NCBI GenBank assembly: GCA_021792615.1
Contig: JAJYUJ010000005.1
Location: 23,116 to 87,115 of the forward strand
Source: a bacterium
Lineage (GTDB): Bacteria; JAMCPX01
Reading direction: 5' to 3'
DNA: 64,000 nt
Shown here: positions 17,703-27,837 of the stretch, in pieces
How positions within the stretch are numbered: the first letter of the stretch is position 1
How the letters are laid out: each line of letters opens with the position of its first letter
Notes under the pieces: model-generated
The model's database searches: none
The model's input: only the letters and a program-made list of their open reading frames with translations
Told to the model about the DNA's origin: nothing
Made by a program: the position numbers and the translations under genes

Positions 17703-18609
17703 TGTTGTTCACCTCCTTTAATGGATTCGCAACACCTGTGTTGCCTGTCAAAGAATGGCTGTTATGCCCCTGTCCATCCGTGCCGGACAGGACGCCCTGC
17801 TTATAACGGAAAACCCCCATACCGGAAAAACGCAGATCGACACGGGAAAACAGCTGCATCCTGTCTCCGAAATGCCGTATTAAATCGTTCAACTTGTCTA
17901 TCCTCGAAACAAGCTCGTTCCTGCCGAACTTGATTAGCAGTCCGTCTGTCGTGATTACCGAATACCCGGTAGCGTCGACGTGAAGCTCCGATATATCCTT
18001 TCCGACGACAATCGAATTCCGGTCGAGTTCCTGTATAAAGGACACAGCATCGGCGACGGGCTGCAGCGGTACGTCCATAAAGCCGGGGTTTCTGAACACA
18101 AAACCGGTAATAACCGGATAATTGGTTGAATCGTTTTCGTTCAACTGCTTGAAAATGATGCCGTGATCATCAACATAGTACAGCCTGTCCAGCAGGATCA
18201 TACAGTATGCCTTTCGCTCGGTAACCGTAATATCGATCCTGTGCGGCGGCGACTTTCTTATGGACACGCTGTTTATCCAGGGTATGGACAAAATGTTCTT
18301 TCTTATGGTTTTCAGCGGAATGGAGAAGATATTCTCTCCCATGCTCAGTCCTGAAGCCTTTATGATCTCCATCGGCAGAACGTGTTCGTATCCTCTGACA
18401 CTCACCTGTTTCAGGGCAAATATTTTCGATGTGCTGACAAAGCCCGCAGCTTTATTGTACAAGACATAGCTGCCGAAACACAGACCCGCGACGGCAAGGA
18501 GAGAGCCGGAATATTTCAGGTAGGAACGCATCCCGACGCGCCTCTTAAGGCGCATGTGCGATGCGTTCTTATGCCGCGCTTTGAAATCAAAACCCACGAA
18601 TTCACTCAT
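17686..18609 (-). CDS. ftsQ: Cell division protein FtsQ
   Basis: 307 residues. A basic cytoplasmic N-terminus (about 1-32) is followed by one membrane helix (about 33-52, YSGSLLAVAGLCFGSYVLY). A POTRA domain begins at KQVSVRGYEHV, with the FtsQ segment RKSPPHRIDITVTERKAYC, then the beta domain. FtsQ links the division ring to FtsL and FtsB in the periplasm. A Ser/Asn/Gly-rich tail of about 35 residues is longer than usual. It overlaps ddl by 4 bp. Confidence 0.92.
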   Translation of the reverse strand: MSEFVGFDFKARHKNASHMRLKRRVGMRSYLKYSGSLLAVAGLCFGSYVLYNKAAGFVSTSKIFALKQVSVRGYEHVLPMEIIKASGLSMGENIFSIPLKTIRKNILSIPWINSVSIRKSPPHRIDITVTERKAYCMILLDRLYYVDDHGIIFKQLNENDSTNYPVITGFVFRNPGFMDVPLQPVADAVSFIQELDRNSIVVGKDISELHVDATGYSVITTDGLLIKFGRNELVSRIDKLNDLIRHFGDRMQLFSRVDLRFSGMGVFRYKQGVLSGTDGQGHNSHSLTGNTGVANPLKEVNNSAKKG

Positions 18610-19559
18610 TCAATTTTTCCTTTTAACGAAGCAGATTGCAGTATGCCTTCAATAAGGCCTTCATAATTCATACCCTTGCTCTCGGCTATTTTCGGCACGT
18701 AGCTCAACGAGGTAAGTCCCGGGAGCGTATTGACTTCCAGCAGATATGGCCGGCCGGCAGATGCAACCTTGAAATCGATCCTCGAGTAAAAGCTGCATCC
18801 GAGCAGTGCATGCGCATTCAAAGCGGCCTCTTCAATAGACTTGACCACGCTGTCCGGAAACGATGGAGGGATATTGAACACCTCCATTCCCTCCGTATAC
18901 TTGACTTCGTAATCCAGGAACTCTCTTTGGGATCCGCCCTGAATCCCGATCTCCATGGATCCGAGGACTTTATCGTCATAAATCGCAACGGTAATATCCT
19001 TGCCCTCTATGAATTTTTCTATGAGCACACGGCGGTCATACTTGAAGGCCCCTGCAAATGCCGCGGGCAGATCTCCGGGCGCCGTTACCTTGCTGATCCC
19101 GATACTCGAACCTTCGCAGGCCGGTTTTATGATGTATGGCAGGTTCATACCACTCTCTTTTATCAGTTGCGCATACTCGATAGGCTTGTTCACGGCAAGG
19201 TATTGCGGCGTCAGTATGCCTGCACTGGTAAGAAGGTGCTTCGTAAAGATTTTATCCATTGCGACCGCACTTGCCGTCGTACCGGAACCTGTATACGGAA
19301 TACCCATCAGTTCCAAAAGCCCCTGTACAACGCCGTCTTCTCCCCATTTGCCGTGGAGTGCGTTGAATGCTATCTCTATGTTCATTTCTTTCAGTTTTAA
19401 GGGCAGGCCCCGGTCTACTTCCACCGTAACCGCATGATACCCGAGTGCGGTCAGCGCATGAAAAACCGCTTCGCCGGTCATCTTCGAGATGCCCCTCTCT
19501 GCGGACAGGCCGCCGAGCAAAACGCCGATCTTCATTTTTTTCGTTACCGTGTTCTTCAT
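18606..19559 (-). CDS. ddl: D-alanine--D-alanine ligase
   Basis: 317 residues of ATP-grasp type, making D-Ala-D-Ala for the peptidoglycan stem. Motifs: VLLGGLSAERGISKMTG near the N-terminus, HGKWGEDGVVQGLLELMGIPYTGSG, PYIIKPACEGSSIGI and the metal-site region YLLEVNTLPGLTSLSYVPKIA. The first motif reads GISKMTG where most Ddl enzymes have EVSxxSG, a mild difference. ATGA overlaps at both ends (with murB upstream and ftsQ downstream) indicate coupled translation. Confidence 0.95.
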   Translation of the reverse strand: MKNTVTKKMKIGVLLGGLSAERGISKMTGEAVFHALTALGYHAVTVEVDRGLPLKLKEMNIEIAFNALHGKWGEDGVVQGLLELMGIPYTGSGTTASAVAMDKIFTKHLLTSAGILTPQYLAVNKPIEYAQLIKESGMNLPYIIKPACEGSSIGISKVTAPGDLPAAFAGAFKYDRRVLIEKFIEGKDITVAIYDDKVLGSMEIGIQGGSQREFLDYEVKYTEGMEVFNIPPSFPDSVVKSIEEAALNAHALLGCSFYSRIDFKVASAGRPYLLEVNTLPGLTSLSYVPKIAESKGMNYEGLIEGILQSASLKGKIE

Positions 19560-20473
19560 TGTTCACCTATAATAACGACTTCCAGTTCAAGTTTTACCTT
19601 GGTTTTCTCTTTTACTTTCTCCATACCCGCATCAATAAGCGTCATCACGTCTTCCGCATGCGCATTCCCCGTATTGACGATGAAATTCGTGTGGAGCTCC
19701 GAATACTTCGCTCCCCGTACCCTGACACCACGCATACCGGCTTCGTCCAGCAGCATCCAGGCCTTTGTCCCATGAGGGTTCTTGAATATCGAACCGCTGC
19801 TCGGGTAGTTGAGGGGTTGTGATTGCGTTTTTTCTTTAAGGACGGCCGCTATTTTTTTGCTCACGGCAGCCTTATCCGCCTTGCGGAGGTTGAAAACGGC
19901 CGATACGACGATGCTGCTCGAAGAGAGTTCTTTGCATGTTCTGTAGCCGAACCCCATTGCTTTTTTATTGAGTGTCCTTGTCTTGCCCGTCCTTTCTATA
20001 AAAGTAACGGTCTCTATGACATCCGACAGCGTGCCGTGCCCGGTACCGGCATTCATGACGATCGCGCCTCCGGTTGTGCCCGGTATGCCGGCGAGCGGTT
20101 CCATGCCGGACAATCCGTTTTCCTCACAGTACTTAACGAGCCCTGCGAGAGGCTTGCCTGCCCCGGCTCTTATGCGCAAAACGGATTCATCCTCAGAGAC
20201 AACTTCAATAGAATCGAACGTGCCCTTCATCCTGAGCACCGGATTCTGAATGCCTCCGTCCCGTACGATAAGGTTGGTTCCGGCACCTATAACAAAGTAT
20301 CGCTGCTCGTTACGCTTGGCCCAATCTATGAAATTGAATATATCGTCTTCATCGCGCGGCGTAACCATGCACGCACAGAGGCCTCCGACCTGCATGCTGG
20401 TATATTCTTTCATCGGGACATCGAACAGGACATCACCTTTTACAATCTCTTTTATTTCTTTAAAATCAGGCAT
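19556..20473 (-). CDS. murB: UDP-N-acetylenolpyruvoylglucosamine reductase
   Basis: 305 residues. An FAD enzyme that reduces the enolpyruvyl group to form UDP-MurNAc. The FAD domain shows YTSMQVGGLCACMVTPRDE, VIGAGTNLIVRDGGI and GMEPLAGIPGTTGGAIVMNAG; the catalytic Ser lies in PSSGSIFKNP, the form typical of short type II MurB. It is placed between murC (8-bp overlap) and ddl (4-bp overlap), an order common outside enterics. Confidence 0.96.
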   Translation of the reverse strand: MPDFKEIKEIVKGDVLFDVPMKEYTSMQVGGLCACMVTPRDEDDIFNFIDWAKRNEQRYFVIGAGTNLIVRDGGIQNPVLRMKGTFDSIEVVSEDESVLRIRAGAGKPLAGLVKYCEENGLSGMEPLAGIPGTTGGAIVMNAGTGHGTLSDVIETVTFIERTGKTRTLNKKAMGFGYRTCKELSSSSIVVSAVFNLRKADKAAVSKKIAAVLKEKTQSQPLNYPSSGSIFKNPHGTKAWMLLDEAGMRGVRVRGAKYSELHTNFIVNTGNAHAEDVMTLIDAGMEKVKEKTKVKLELEVVIIGEQ

Positions 20474-21842
20474 TCTTTTTTAACCTCTTAATAAACGCAT
20501 CTCCGACCGTTAGTATATCACCGGCTCCCTGGGTTATGACCATGTCGCCCGGAACAACGATTTTTTCCAGCGCATCCACGATCTTGTCCTTATCCGGTAT
20601 GTACCGGACGTCCTTGTACCCCATATCCTTCATGGCGCTGTAGAGCTTATACGCGTCCACACCTTCTATAGGCTCTTCTCCCGCAGGATATATGTCCGTG
20701 ATAATGAGGACATCGGCCTGATAAAATGCCGTAAGAAAATCGTTGAACAACAGCATGGTCCTCGTGTACCGGTGCGGCTGAAAAACGACAATGAGTCTGC
20801 GATTCCAGCCGTTTTTCGCACCCGCAAGCGTGGCCTTGATCTCTTTCGGATGATGACCGTAATCGTCCACGACGATGATATCGTTGATGTTCGCTTTTAT
20901 CTGGAACCGTCTCTCCACACCATTGAATTTCTCTATCCCTTCCCGTATCTTTCCAGGCTCGAGTTCAAGCTCAACACCGGCGGCAATTCCCGCAAGCGCA
21001 TTGTATACGTTGTGTATGCCCGGCATATGAATGGTGAAAGAGCCGAAAGGCTTGCCCCGCACGATAACGGAGAAATCGCACGCTCCGCCTCTCTGAACCA
21101 CATTGTATCCCTGAACGTCTGCCTGTGCGGACAGGCCGTACGTCATCCTTCTCACCTTGAGTCTCGGCATAATGGATGCGACGTTTTCTTCATCGAGACA
21201 TAAGATCGCAAGGCCGTAGAAAGGTACCTTGTTGATAAATTCCACGTACGCATCCTTCTCCTTCTCAAACGTCTTGTAGTAATCCAGGTGTTCGGGGTCT
21301 ATGTTCGTTACAATCGCGATGGTCGGGGTAAGCTTCAGGAAGCTGCCGTCGCTTTCATCCGCTTCGGCGACAAGGTACTCGCTCTGGCCGAGTTTGGCGT
21401 TGGAACCGAATATGTTGACCTTACCGCCGACGATGCTCGTAGGATCGAGCCCGCCCTCCGCGAGCACCAGGGAAACGAGGGAGGTCGTCGTGGTCTTTCC
21501 ATGACTCCCCGCTATCGCAACGGCATACTTGACCCGCATTAGCTCGGCAAGCATCTCTGCTCTCGGTATAGCGGGTATGTTATGTTCACGTGCGTAGACG
21601 AGTTCGGGGTTGTCGTCTTTTACCGCTGAGGAGAACACAACGACGTGTGCGTCTTTTGCGTTCACCGCCTTATGACCGATCATAATTGCAGCACCGAGGG
21701 CCTGGAGCCTTTCCGTTACCTTGGATGATTTGAGGTCGGAACCGCTTACCTCGTATCCTATATTCAGGAGAAGCTCGGCTATCCCGCTCATGCCGGCCCC
21801 CCCGATACCCACAAAATGTATGTGCCTTATTCTTTTGTGCAT
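20466..21842 (-). CDS. murC: UDP-N-acetylmuramate--L-alanine ligase
   Basis: 458 residues from the ATG at 21842 (AGGAAAGG upstream); 23 extra in-frame residues inside murG are unlikely. The N-terminal UDP-binding motif HFVGIGGAGMSGIAELLL, the ATP loop AGSHGKTTTTSLVSLVL, the catalytic region NIDPEHLDYY and the Mur ligase C-domain DDYGHHPKEI are all present. It adds the first stem residue, L-Ala, to UDP-MurNAc. It overlaps murG by 16 bp and murB by 8 bp. Confidence 0.97.
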   Translation of the reverse strand: MHKRIRHIHFVGIGGAGMSGIAELLLNIGYEVSGSDLKSSKVTERLQALGAAIMIGHKAVNAKDAHVVVFSSAVKDDNPELVYAREHNIPAIPRAEMLAELMRVKYAVAIAGSHGKTTTTSLVSLVLAEGGLDPTSIVGGKVNIFGSNAKLGQSEYLVAEADESDGSFLKLTPTIAIVTNIDPEHLDYYKTFEKEKDAYVEFINKVPFYGLAILCLDEENVASIMPRLKVRRMTYGLSAQADVQGYNVVQRGGACDFSVIVRGKPFGSFTIHMPGIHNVYNALAGIAAGVELELEPGKIREGIEKFNGVERRFQIKANINDIIVVDDYGHHPKEIKATLAGAKNGWNRRLIVVFQPHRYTRTMLLFNDFLTAFYQADVLIITDIYPAGEEPIEGVDAYKLYSAMKDMGYKDVRYIPDKDKIVDALEKIVVPGDMVITQGAGDILTVGDAFIKRLKKNA

Positions 21843-22927
21843 GTTTTTGCCTTTCCTGCCAGCGTTATCATTGCATCCACAATGTCTGACGCTGCACCGG
21901 GTTTTGCCCATTTCATCATCGCTGCGGACATGTCTTTCATCCTGCCTTCGTCGGCGATCAGGTCGTGGATATGTTTTACGAGGAGTCCCGGTTCTGTAGT
22001 TGAGGCAGGTATCGTAACAGCTCCGCCATGAAATAAAACTTCCCTTGCATTGAGCGTCTGGTGATCCGAGGCAGCGGACGGGTACGGTATGAGGATGGAC
22101 GGTATCCCGTAAGCTGCAAGCTCGAACAGGGTGGATGCGCCTGCCCGTGATACCGCAATATCCGCCTGCCCGAATACCGGTGCCATATTGTCTATAAAAT
22201 CAAACACATCCGCCTTGAATCCAAACCGGTCGTATGCGCTCTTGACAGAGCCGCGGTCCGCTGTTCCTGTCTGGTGTATGAACCTGACCATGTCCCTTAT
22301 ATCCCTGAGGCCGTCGAGCCCCTGCACCATCATCTCGTTTATCTGGTGCGCGCCCTGGCTCCCGCCGAGTATGAGGATGGTTTTTACCGCTGCTGCATGC
22401 GACTTCCGCTCTTGCATTGCGTACCGGACCGGCAGGCCCGTCAACCGCGTCTTGCCGTCAGGCAGGTACTTTTGGGATGTTTCGAAGGATATAAATATCT
22501 CTTTCACGAACCTTGCAAGGACCTTGTTCGCAAGGCCGGGTACGGAGTTCTGTTCATGGATAGCGGCAGGGATACGCATCAGGATTGCCGTCATGACGAT
22601 CGGAAACGAGGCATACCCTCCTACACCGAGTACGGCATCCGGCATGAATTCCCGTATTATTCTTTTTGATTCTACCATAGATTCGAGCAGGAGGAATAGA
22701 GACGACAGTTTTTCCCCGGCTGTTTTGTTCTTGAAGCCCTTAACGCTCAGGAGCCTCCGGTTACCCGGAGGAAGCGTCCATTTTCTGCTTTCTATACCAG
22801 AATCCGATCCAACATACATATAGACAATACCTTCTTTTCTCTTTATGATCTCATTCATAACTGCCTGTGCGGGGAAAAAGTGTCCACCGCTACCCCCACC
22901 TGCTATTATCAGCCTCATCGCTTCCAT
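21827..22927 (-). CDS. murG: Undecaprenyldiphospho-muramoylpentapeptide GlcNAc transferase
   Basis: 366 residues. A GT-B glycosyltransferase that turns lipid I into lipid II at the inner membrane face. It has the N-terminal glycine loop IIAGGGSGGHFFPAQAV, VGGYASFPI, HEQNSVPGLANKVL and the donor-site signature VSRAGASTLFELAAYGIPSILIPYPSAASDHQ. AAGGGTG precedes the first ATG; a second ATG three codons on is possible. The start lies inside the end of ftsW. Confidence 0.97.
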   Translation of the reverse strand: MEAMRLIIAGGGSGGHFFPAQAVMNEIIKRKEGIVYMYVGSDSGIESRKWTLPPGNRRLLSVKGFKNKTAGEKLSSLFLLLESMVESKRIIREFMPDAVLGVGGYASFPIVMTAILMRIPAAIHEQNSVPGLANKVLARFVKEIFISFETSQKYLPDGKTRLTGLPVRYAMQERKSHAAAVKTILILGGSQGAHQINEMMVQGLDGLRDIRDMVRFIHQTGTADRGSVKSAYDRFGFKADVFDFIDNMAPVFGQADIAVSRAGASTLFELAAYGIPSILIPYPSAASDHQTLNAREVLFHGGAVTIPASTTEPGLLVKHIHDLIADEGRMKDMSAAMMKWAKPGAASDIVDAMITLAGKAKTCTKE

Positions 22928-24008
22928 CGTTCACCCTTCTTGATAAATTCAATATTATGCCAACCGAGATAAGCTCTGCCGTCAATGAACTGCCGCCGTA
23001 GCTTATAAACGGCATGGTAAGCCCCTTTGTCGGCAGCAGCCCCAGCGTAACCGCTATGTTTATAATCACCTGGAGGGCAATAAATAAGGTCAATCCATAG
23101 ACCGTTGCCTTCGTAAAGGTGCTCCCGGAACGTGCCGCTATGGAAAAAGCCCGGGTGATCAGAAAGATGAATACCCCGATCACCGCCGCTACACCGATAA
23201 ACCCGAGCTCTTCCGCGATAACCGAAAAGATAAAGTCCGTATGTGCCTCGGGCAGATAAAACAACTTTTCAAAGCTGTTGCCGATCCCGACACCCGTTAT
23301 GCCGCCTGCACCGTAAGCAAGGGTGGACTGCACAATCTGGAACCCGCCCGTTTGCGCATGCTGCCAGGGATCAAGGAATGCCTTCACACGGTTCAGCCTG
23401 TACGTGGAATGCATTACGAGTAACACGGCAACAGGTATGACGGGAATAATGACCAGAGCCAGAGACACAACGCTCGCACCCGTCAGATAGAGGATCGAGA
23501 ACACCACGGTCGTGATAATGACTGCGCTTCCGAAATCGGGTTCCCTCAGGATCAGCACCAGGACGACGGCCGTGTAGATCAACGGCAGTAAAACAGGCGG
23601 TGCATTGTTGAGTCTCTGACCTTTTTCTTCGAGCACATGGGCTATAAGCACTATCAATACGGGCTTTGCGAATTCCGACGGCTGGAGCGTAAATGCACCG
23701 AGTCGCAGCCACCGGTGTGAGCCGCTGACGACAACACCGATATGCGGTACAAAGACAAGGACCAGCAATAAAATGATAAACCCGTATAAGATGTTCGAGT
23801 ATTTTCTCAGCAAATCGATGTTTATGACAGCGGCAAAACTTCCCGCGAGCAGCCCGAGGACGAGATACACAAGCTGACGCTCAACAAAATAGTACTTTGT
23901 GCCGTACGCCTTCAATGCATAGATCGAACTTGCACTGAAGACCATGATCACGCCGAAAAGGCATAGTGCCAGGGTTGCAAGTATGATGCCGCGGTCATAG
24001 TCCTTCAT
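22890..24008 (-). CDS. ftsW: Septal peptidoglycan polymerase FtsW
   Basis: 372 residues with about ten membrane helices, a SEDS-family glycosyltransferase that polymerises lipid II at the septum together with the PBP encoded upstream. Family signatures: MVFSASSIYALKAYGTKYYFVERQ, LRLGAFTLQPSEFAK, the ANSTYRLNR-like HSTYRLNRVKAFLDPW and TKGLTMPFISYGGSSL near the C-terminus. It overlaps murD by 14 bp and murG by 38 bp. Confidence 0.96.
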   Translation of the reverse strand: MKDYDRGIILATLALCLFGVIMVFSASSIYALKAYGTKYYFVERQLVYLVLGLLAGSFAAVINIDLLRKYSNILYGFIILLLVLVFVPHIGVVVSGSHRWLRLGAFTLQPSEFAKPVLIVLIAHVLEEKGQRLNNAPPVLLPLIYTAVVLVLILREPDFGSAVIITTVVFSILYLTGASVVSLALVIIPVIPVAVLLVMHSTYRLNRVKAFLDPWQHAQTGGFQIVQSTLAYGAGGITGVGIGNSFEKLFYLPEAHTDFIFSVIAEELGFIGVAAVIGVFIFLITRAFSIAARSGSTFTKATVYGLTLFIALQVIINIAVTLGLLPTKGLTMPFISYGGSSLTAELISVGIILNLSRRVNDGSDEADNSRWG

Positions 24009-25365
24009 GCGGAGCCTCCCCGTTTATTTTTATAACCGCGGATGTAAACATGTCGCCCCTTTGCTTGTAATCGAGGAACATATCAAAGCTTGAACAAGCA
24101 GGGGACAGGAGTACACTATCACCGCGCCGTGCATCGTGGACCGCTGCAGCAACCGCGGATTCCATCGAATCAACCGGCGTTATTCTTACAAGGTCATGGA
24201 ATGCCTTTGTGATCCGTTCTTTCGCTTCACCCATGACGATGAGCAGCTTCACCTTTTCCCTGATGAGCCCCGACAAAGGACTGTAATCACCTTCCTTGTC
24301 CCTTCCTCCCATGATTAGGATCACCGGGGCAGACATGGTTTTCAGTGCAACAACCACTGCATCGACATTCGTGGCCTTTGAATCGTCATAGTATTTTATA
24401 CCCCGGATATCCGCCACAAGCTGAATCCTGTGAGGAAGACCTTTGAAGCCGTTTATCGTTTCCTGGATAACACCGTCCGGCACATCGAGCAGTTTTGACA
24501 CGATAATGCATGCCATCACATTCTGGACATTGTGCTTGCCTGTCAAAACCGGGTTATTCAGAGTAAAGGCAGTTTTATATCCGGACCCGTCAATAAAGAG
24601 TATCTCCCCGTTTTTATAATAAGCACCCCTCCTCGTCCTCTTGCTCGTGGTAAAACAGTAGGGCCTTGACTTGATCGTTCTCTTCCCTTTTACCGTGTAT
24701 TTGTCTTCGGCATTGATGACCGCATAATCGTCTATGGATTGGTTCATGAATATCCTGAGTTTCGCCTTTGCGTAATCGTTTATGTCTTTATACCGGTCGA
24801 GATGATCGTCCGTGATGTTGAGCAATCCCGCTATCCATGGTCTGAAGCTGACGATACCCTCGAGCTGGTAGCTTGACAGCTCGAGAAGGTACAATCCGTA
24901 TTCGCTGTCATGCTCAACGAGCTGAATAAACGGTGTGCCGATATTCCCCCCGACTCCGGCCTTTTTGCCCGCATTGTTCACTATCATGCCGAGCAGGGTA
25001 ACCGTGGTGGTTTTCCCATTGGTCCCGGTAATGCCGATGATTTTTTTCTCCGTGAATCTGGACGCAAACTCGATCTCGCTTATCACCTCCGCACCTTTTT
25101 GCCGGGCCGTTTGAATGCCTTTCAATGCCATAGGCACACCCGGGCTGACAATAACAAGTTCTTCGTTGTCCAGCGCATTGCCGTCCCAGCCGCCGACCAT
25201 GGTTATCGCGGATTTCATACTGTCGAGGCCGTTGATCTCCGAACCGGGTTTCCGGTCATAGCAGGTAACCCGGGCACCTCTCTTCAGGATAAAGCCGGTA
25301 ACGGCAAGACCCGTACCGCCCATGCCGATAACCGCTGTTTTTTTGCCCCGTAATTCCATCATCAC
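23995..25365 (-). CDS. murD: UDP-N-acetylmuramoylalanine--D-glutamate ligase
   Basis: 456 residues. It adds D-Glu to UDP-MurNAc-L-Ala. The Rossmann-like N-domain starts AVIGMGGTGLAVTGF; ATP loop GITGTNGKTTTVTLLG, NITDDHLDRY and DDSKATNVDAVVVAL follow. Three start codons lie in a row (GTG 25365, ATG 25362, ATG 25359); GAGGTG lies just before, so ATG 25359 has the best spacing, although the reading frame is the same. The mraY stop overlaps the start (GTGATG). Confidence 0.96.
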   Translation of the reverse strand: MMMELRGKKTAVIGMGGTGLAVTGFILKRGARVTCYDRKPGSEINGLDSMKSAITMVGGWDGNALDNEELVIVSPGVPMALKGIQTARQKGAEVISEIEFASRFTEKKIIGITGTNGKTTTVTLLGMIVNNAGKKAGVGGNIGTPFIQLVEHDSEYGLYLLELSSYQLEGIVSFRPWIAGLLNITDDHLDRYKDINDYAKAKLRIFMNQSIDDYAVINAEDKYTVKGKRTIKSRPYCFTTSKRTRRGAYYKNGEILFIDGSGYKTAFTLNNPVLTGKHNVQNVMACIIVSKLLDVPDGVIQETINGFKGLPHRIQLVADIRGIKYYDDSKATNVDAVVVALKTMSAPVILIMGGRDKEGDYSPLSGLIREKVKLLIVMGEAKERITKAFHDLVRITPVDSMESAVAAAVHDARRGDSVLLSPACSSFDMFLDYKQRGDMFTSAVIKINGEAPHEGL

Positions 25366-26438
25366 CTCAACTTGAGCGTTGCCAGGCCGAGGAGTGCGAG
25401 CAAAATGGATATGATCCAGAACCTAACCGTTATTTTCGGCTCGACCCATCCCTTCAATTCAAAATGGTGGTGAATCGGCGCCATTGCAAATACGCGCCTG
25501 CCGATCAATTTGAAGGAACTCACCTGTGTTATTACCGAGAGGGCCTCAATCACGAAAACACCTCCGATAATCGCAAGCAGTATCTCCTGCTTGAGTATAA
25601 TGGCCACGATACCGAGAACACCTCCCAGTCCGAGAGAACCCGTATCACCCATGAATATCTCTGCAGGGTAGGTGTTAAACCACAGGAATCCCATAGAGGC
25701 GCCGATAACGGCGCCTGCGAAGGTTGCTATTTCTCCTGTCCCGGGAATGGCGGCGAACATCAGATATTCGGAGAATTTTACGTTGCCGAGCACATAGGCG
25801 AACACCGCATACACGCCGAAACAGGTCATAACAGGGACGATTGCAAGGCCGTCCTGCCCGTCGGTGAGATTAACCGCATTCGATGTCCCTATGACGATAA
25901 AGAGGAATAACACAAAGTACACCCAGCCCAGATTAACGACGAATCTTTTGAAGAACGGGAATGTGAGCGTATAATTCAAGTCGTCAAACCGTAAGAGCAA
26001 ATAGATAACCGCAATGGTCAGGACCGTCTCAAGCACCAGCTTGTAGCTTCCCTTCAGCCCCTTTGAACTCCTGTCTTTAAGCTTTTTATAGTCATCCGTA
26101 AAACCGATGGCTCCAAAACCCAGGAGTGCGAACAGGAGTATCCATACATACACATTGGCGATATCCATCCACAGTAAGGTCGAAACAAGAATGGACAGTA
26201 TCATCAAGACCCCGCCCATGGTCGGCGTTCCTTTCTTGCTGATGTGGTTTTTGGGGCCGTCGGACCGCACAACCTGTCCCATGCCTATTCTCGTCATGAA
26301 CTTTATAAAGGGGGCCCCGAAGATCATGCTGATAACCAATGCGGTTATCATCGCACTCAAGGTCCTGAATGTTATGTACTTTAAAACATGAAATATAATA
26401 AATTGCTTTGCCAGTGGATATAAAAGATATTCAAGCAT
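25362..26438 (-). CDS. mraY: Phospho-N-acetylmuramoyl-pentapeptide transferase
   Basis: 358 residues, ten membrane helices. It transfers phospho-MurNAc-pentapeptide to undecaprenyl phosphate, making lipid I. Signatures: KKGTPTMGGVLMI, GFTDDYKKL, NLTDGQDGLAI with the Asp residues that bind Mg and NAFMGDTGSL-like EIFMGDTGSLGLGG, and the C-terminal APIHHHFELKGW. It overlaps murF by 8 bp. Confidence 0.97.
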   Translation of the reverse strand: MLEYLLYPLAKQFIIFHVLKYITFRTLSAMITALVISMIFGAPFIKFMTRIGMGQVVRSDGPKNHISKKGTPTMGGVLMILSILVSTLLWMDIANVYVWILLFALLGFGAIGFTDDYKKLKDRSSKGLKGSYKLVLETVLTIAVIYLLLRFDDLNYTLTFPFFKRFVVNLGWVYFVLFLFIVIGTSNAVNLTDGQDGLAIVPVMTCFGVYAVFAYVLGNVKFSEYLMFAAIPGTGEIATFAGAVIGASMGFLWFNTYPAEIFMGDTGSLGLGGVLGIVAIILKQEILLAIIGGVFVIEALSVITQVSSFKLIGRRVFAMAPIHHHFELKGWVEPKITVRFWIISILLALLGLATLKLR

Positions 26439-27837
26439 CTTTGCTCCTCATAATACTATCGTACCCGCTCAATACCTGCTCCAGTTTCATGCTCCTTGAC
26501 CCTTTTATATAAATCACGGTACCGTCTTTCGATAACGATACCAGTTCCCGGACAGCGGACTGGATATCGCCGGCCTGGAGAGCATAAATCTGTTTTTTCC
26601 CGGATGAACGGATACCTTCAAACGTGTTGTCCGAGAACCTGCCCATCAAAATAAATTTGTTTATACCCTGTCCGGCAAGATACAGGCCGAGATCGAAATG
26701 GTGCTGCGCCGTCTGCTCGCCGAGTTCGAGCATATCTCCTATAACGGCTACGATCCTTTCTGCCCCGTACCGCTCTATAGCTGACTGGAAACCACCTTGC
26801 ATCGAATCCGGGTTGGCGTTGTACGTATCATCGATAATCGTTATGTTATTTTTATAGGACATGCTGTTGCCTCTCCCTTTGAATACCGTAAACCGCTCGC
26901 ACGCCGAGCGTATGGCGTCCCATCCTACCTGCAAGTGTCTTGCACACAGCATGGAGAGAGCCATATCGTAAAGATAGTGCTTGCCTGAAACCGGCGTGCT
27001 GAAGCTGCGCTCTTCGCCTTCATACAGAATCCTGAAATCCATGCCCTTATCCGTAAGGTTGTAAGAAAGTATTCGCAGCTGGGCATGCCCGGAAAAACCC
27101 GCCGTGATGACCCTGCCCTTAAAGCGATTGGCTATATCCATGACAAAAGGATCGTCTGCATTCATCACCGCAGTCCCCTGCTGTGACATGGCGGAAAACA
27201 TCTCTGATTTTGCCCGTGCAACGCCCTGGAGGTCTTTGAAAAATTCAAGGTGCGCCCTGCCGATGTTCGTCAGAATGCCTATGTCCGGGGAAGCTATACC
27301 GGCAAGGTTTGCCAATTCTCCATACCTGCTTGTCCCGAGTTCCAGCACCCACACCTGCGTGTCCTGCTCCATGTTGAGTATGGACAGGGGCAGGCCTATA
27401 AGATTGTTGAGATTACCCTGTGTCTTCCCGCACCTGAACGATTCCGACAGAAGCGCATACAGCATTTCTTTTGTGGTTGTTTTCCCGTTGCTGCCGGTGA
27501 CGGTTATGACGGCCGGCTTGTACCGTTCCCGTAGAGCATGCGCCAGCGCTCCAAGGGATTGGACCGTATCCGGAACGGAAAAAACAGCGGTCTTACCGCT
27601 GAATCCGCCGGCCAGATGCTCCAGGCTTTTATTGAGCACGACACCGGCAGCCCCCTGACGGACGGCATCGTTCGCAAAGGTATGACCATCGAATCGTTCG
27701 CCTTTGATAGCAAAGAACAGCATATTCTGAAGAGGCTTCCTTGTGTCCGTCGATGCACCCTGAGCGCACCAGTCCGTGCCGGCATGGGACACCGTTATGT
27801 TTTTTAACTTCTGCATATCCTGCATATCTATCTTCAA
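26431..27837 (-). CDS. murF: UDP-MurNAc-tripeptide--D-alanyl-D-alanine ligase
   Basis: 468 residues. It adds D-Ala-D-Ala to the UDP-MurNAc-tripeptide. The N-domain carries STDTRKPLQNMLFFAIKGERFDGHTF, the ATP loop is ITVTGSNGKTTTKEML, then NIGRAHLEFF and DDTYNANPDSM in the C-domain. It overlaps murE by 4 bp and mraY by 8 bp. Confidence 0.96.
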   Translation of the reverse strand: MKIDMQDMQKLKNITVSHAGTDWCAQGASTDTRKPLQNMLFFAIKGERFDGHTFANDAVRQGAAGVVLNKSLEHLAGGFSGKTAVFSVPDTVQSLGALAHALRERYKPAVITVTGSNGKTTTKEMLYALLSESFRCGKTQGNLNNLIGLPLSILNMEQDTQVWVLELGTSRYGELANLAGIASPDIGILTNIGRAHLEFFKDLQGVARAKSEMFSAMSQQGTAVMNADDPFVMDIANRFKGRVITAGFSGHAQLRILSYNLTDKGMDFRILYEGEERSFSTPVSGKHYLYDMALSMLCARHLQVGWDAIRSACERFTVFKGRGNSMSYKNNITIIDDTYNANPDSMQGGFQSAIERYGAERIVAVIGDMLELGEQTAQHHFDLGLYLAGQGINKFILMGRFSDNTFEGIRSSGKKQIYALQAGDIQSAVRELVSLSKDGTVIYIKGSRSMKLEQVLSGYDSIMRSKDA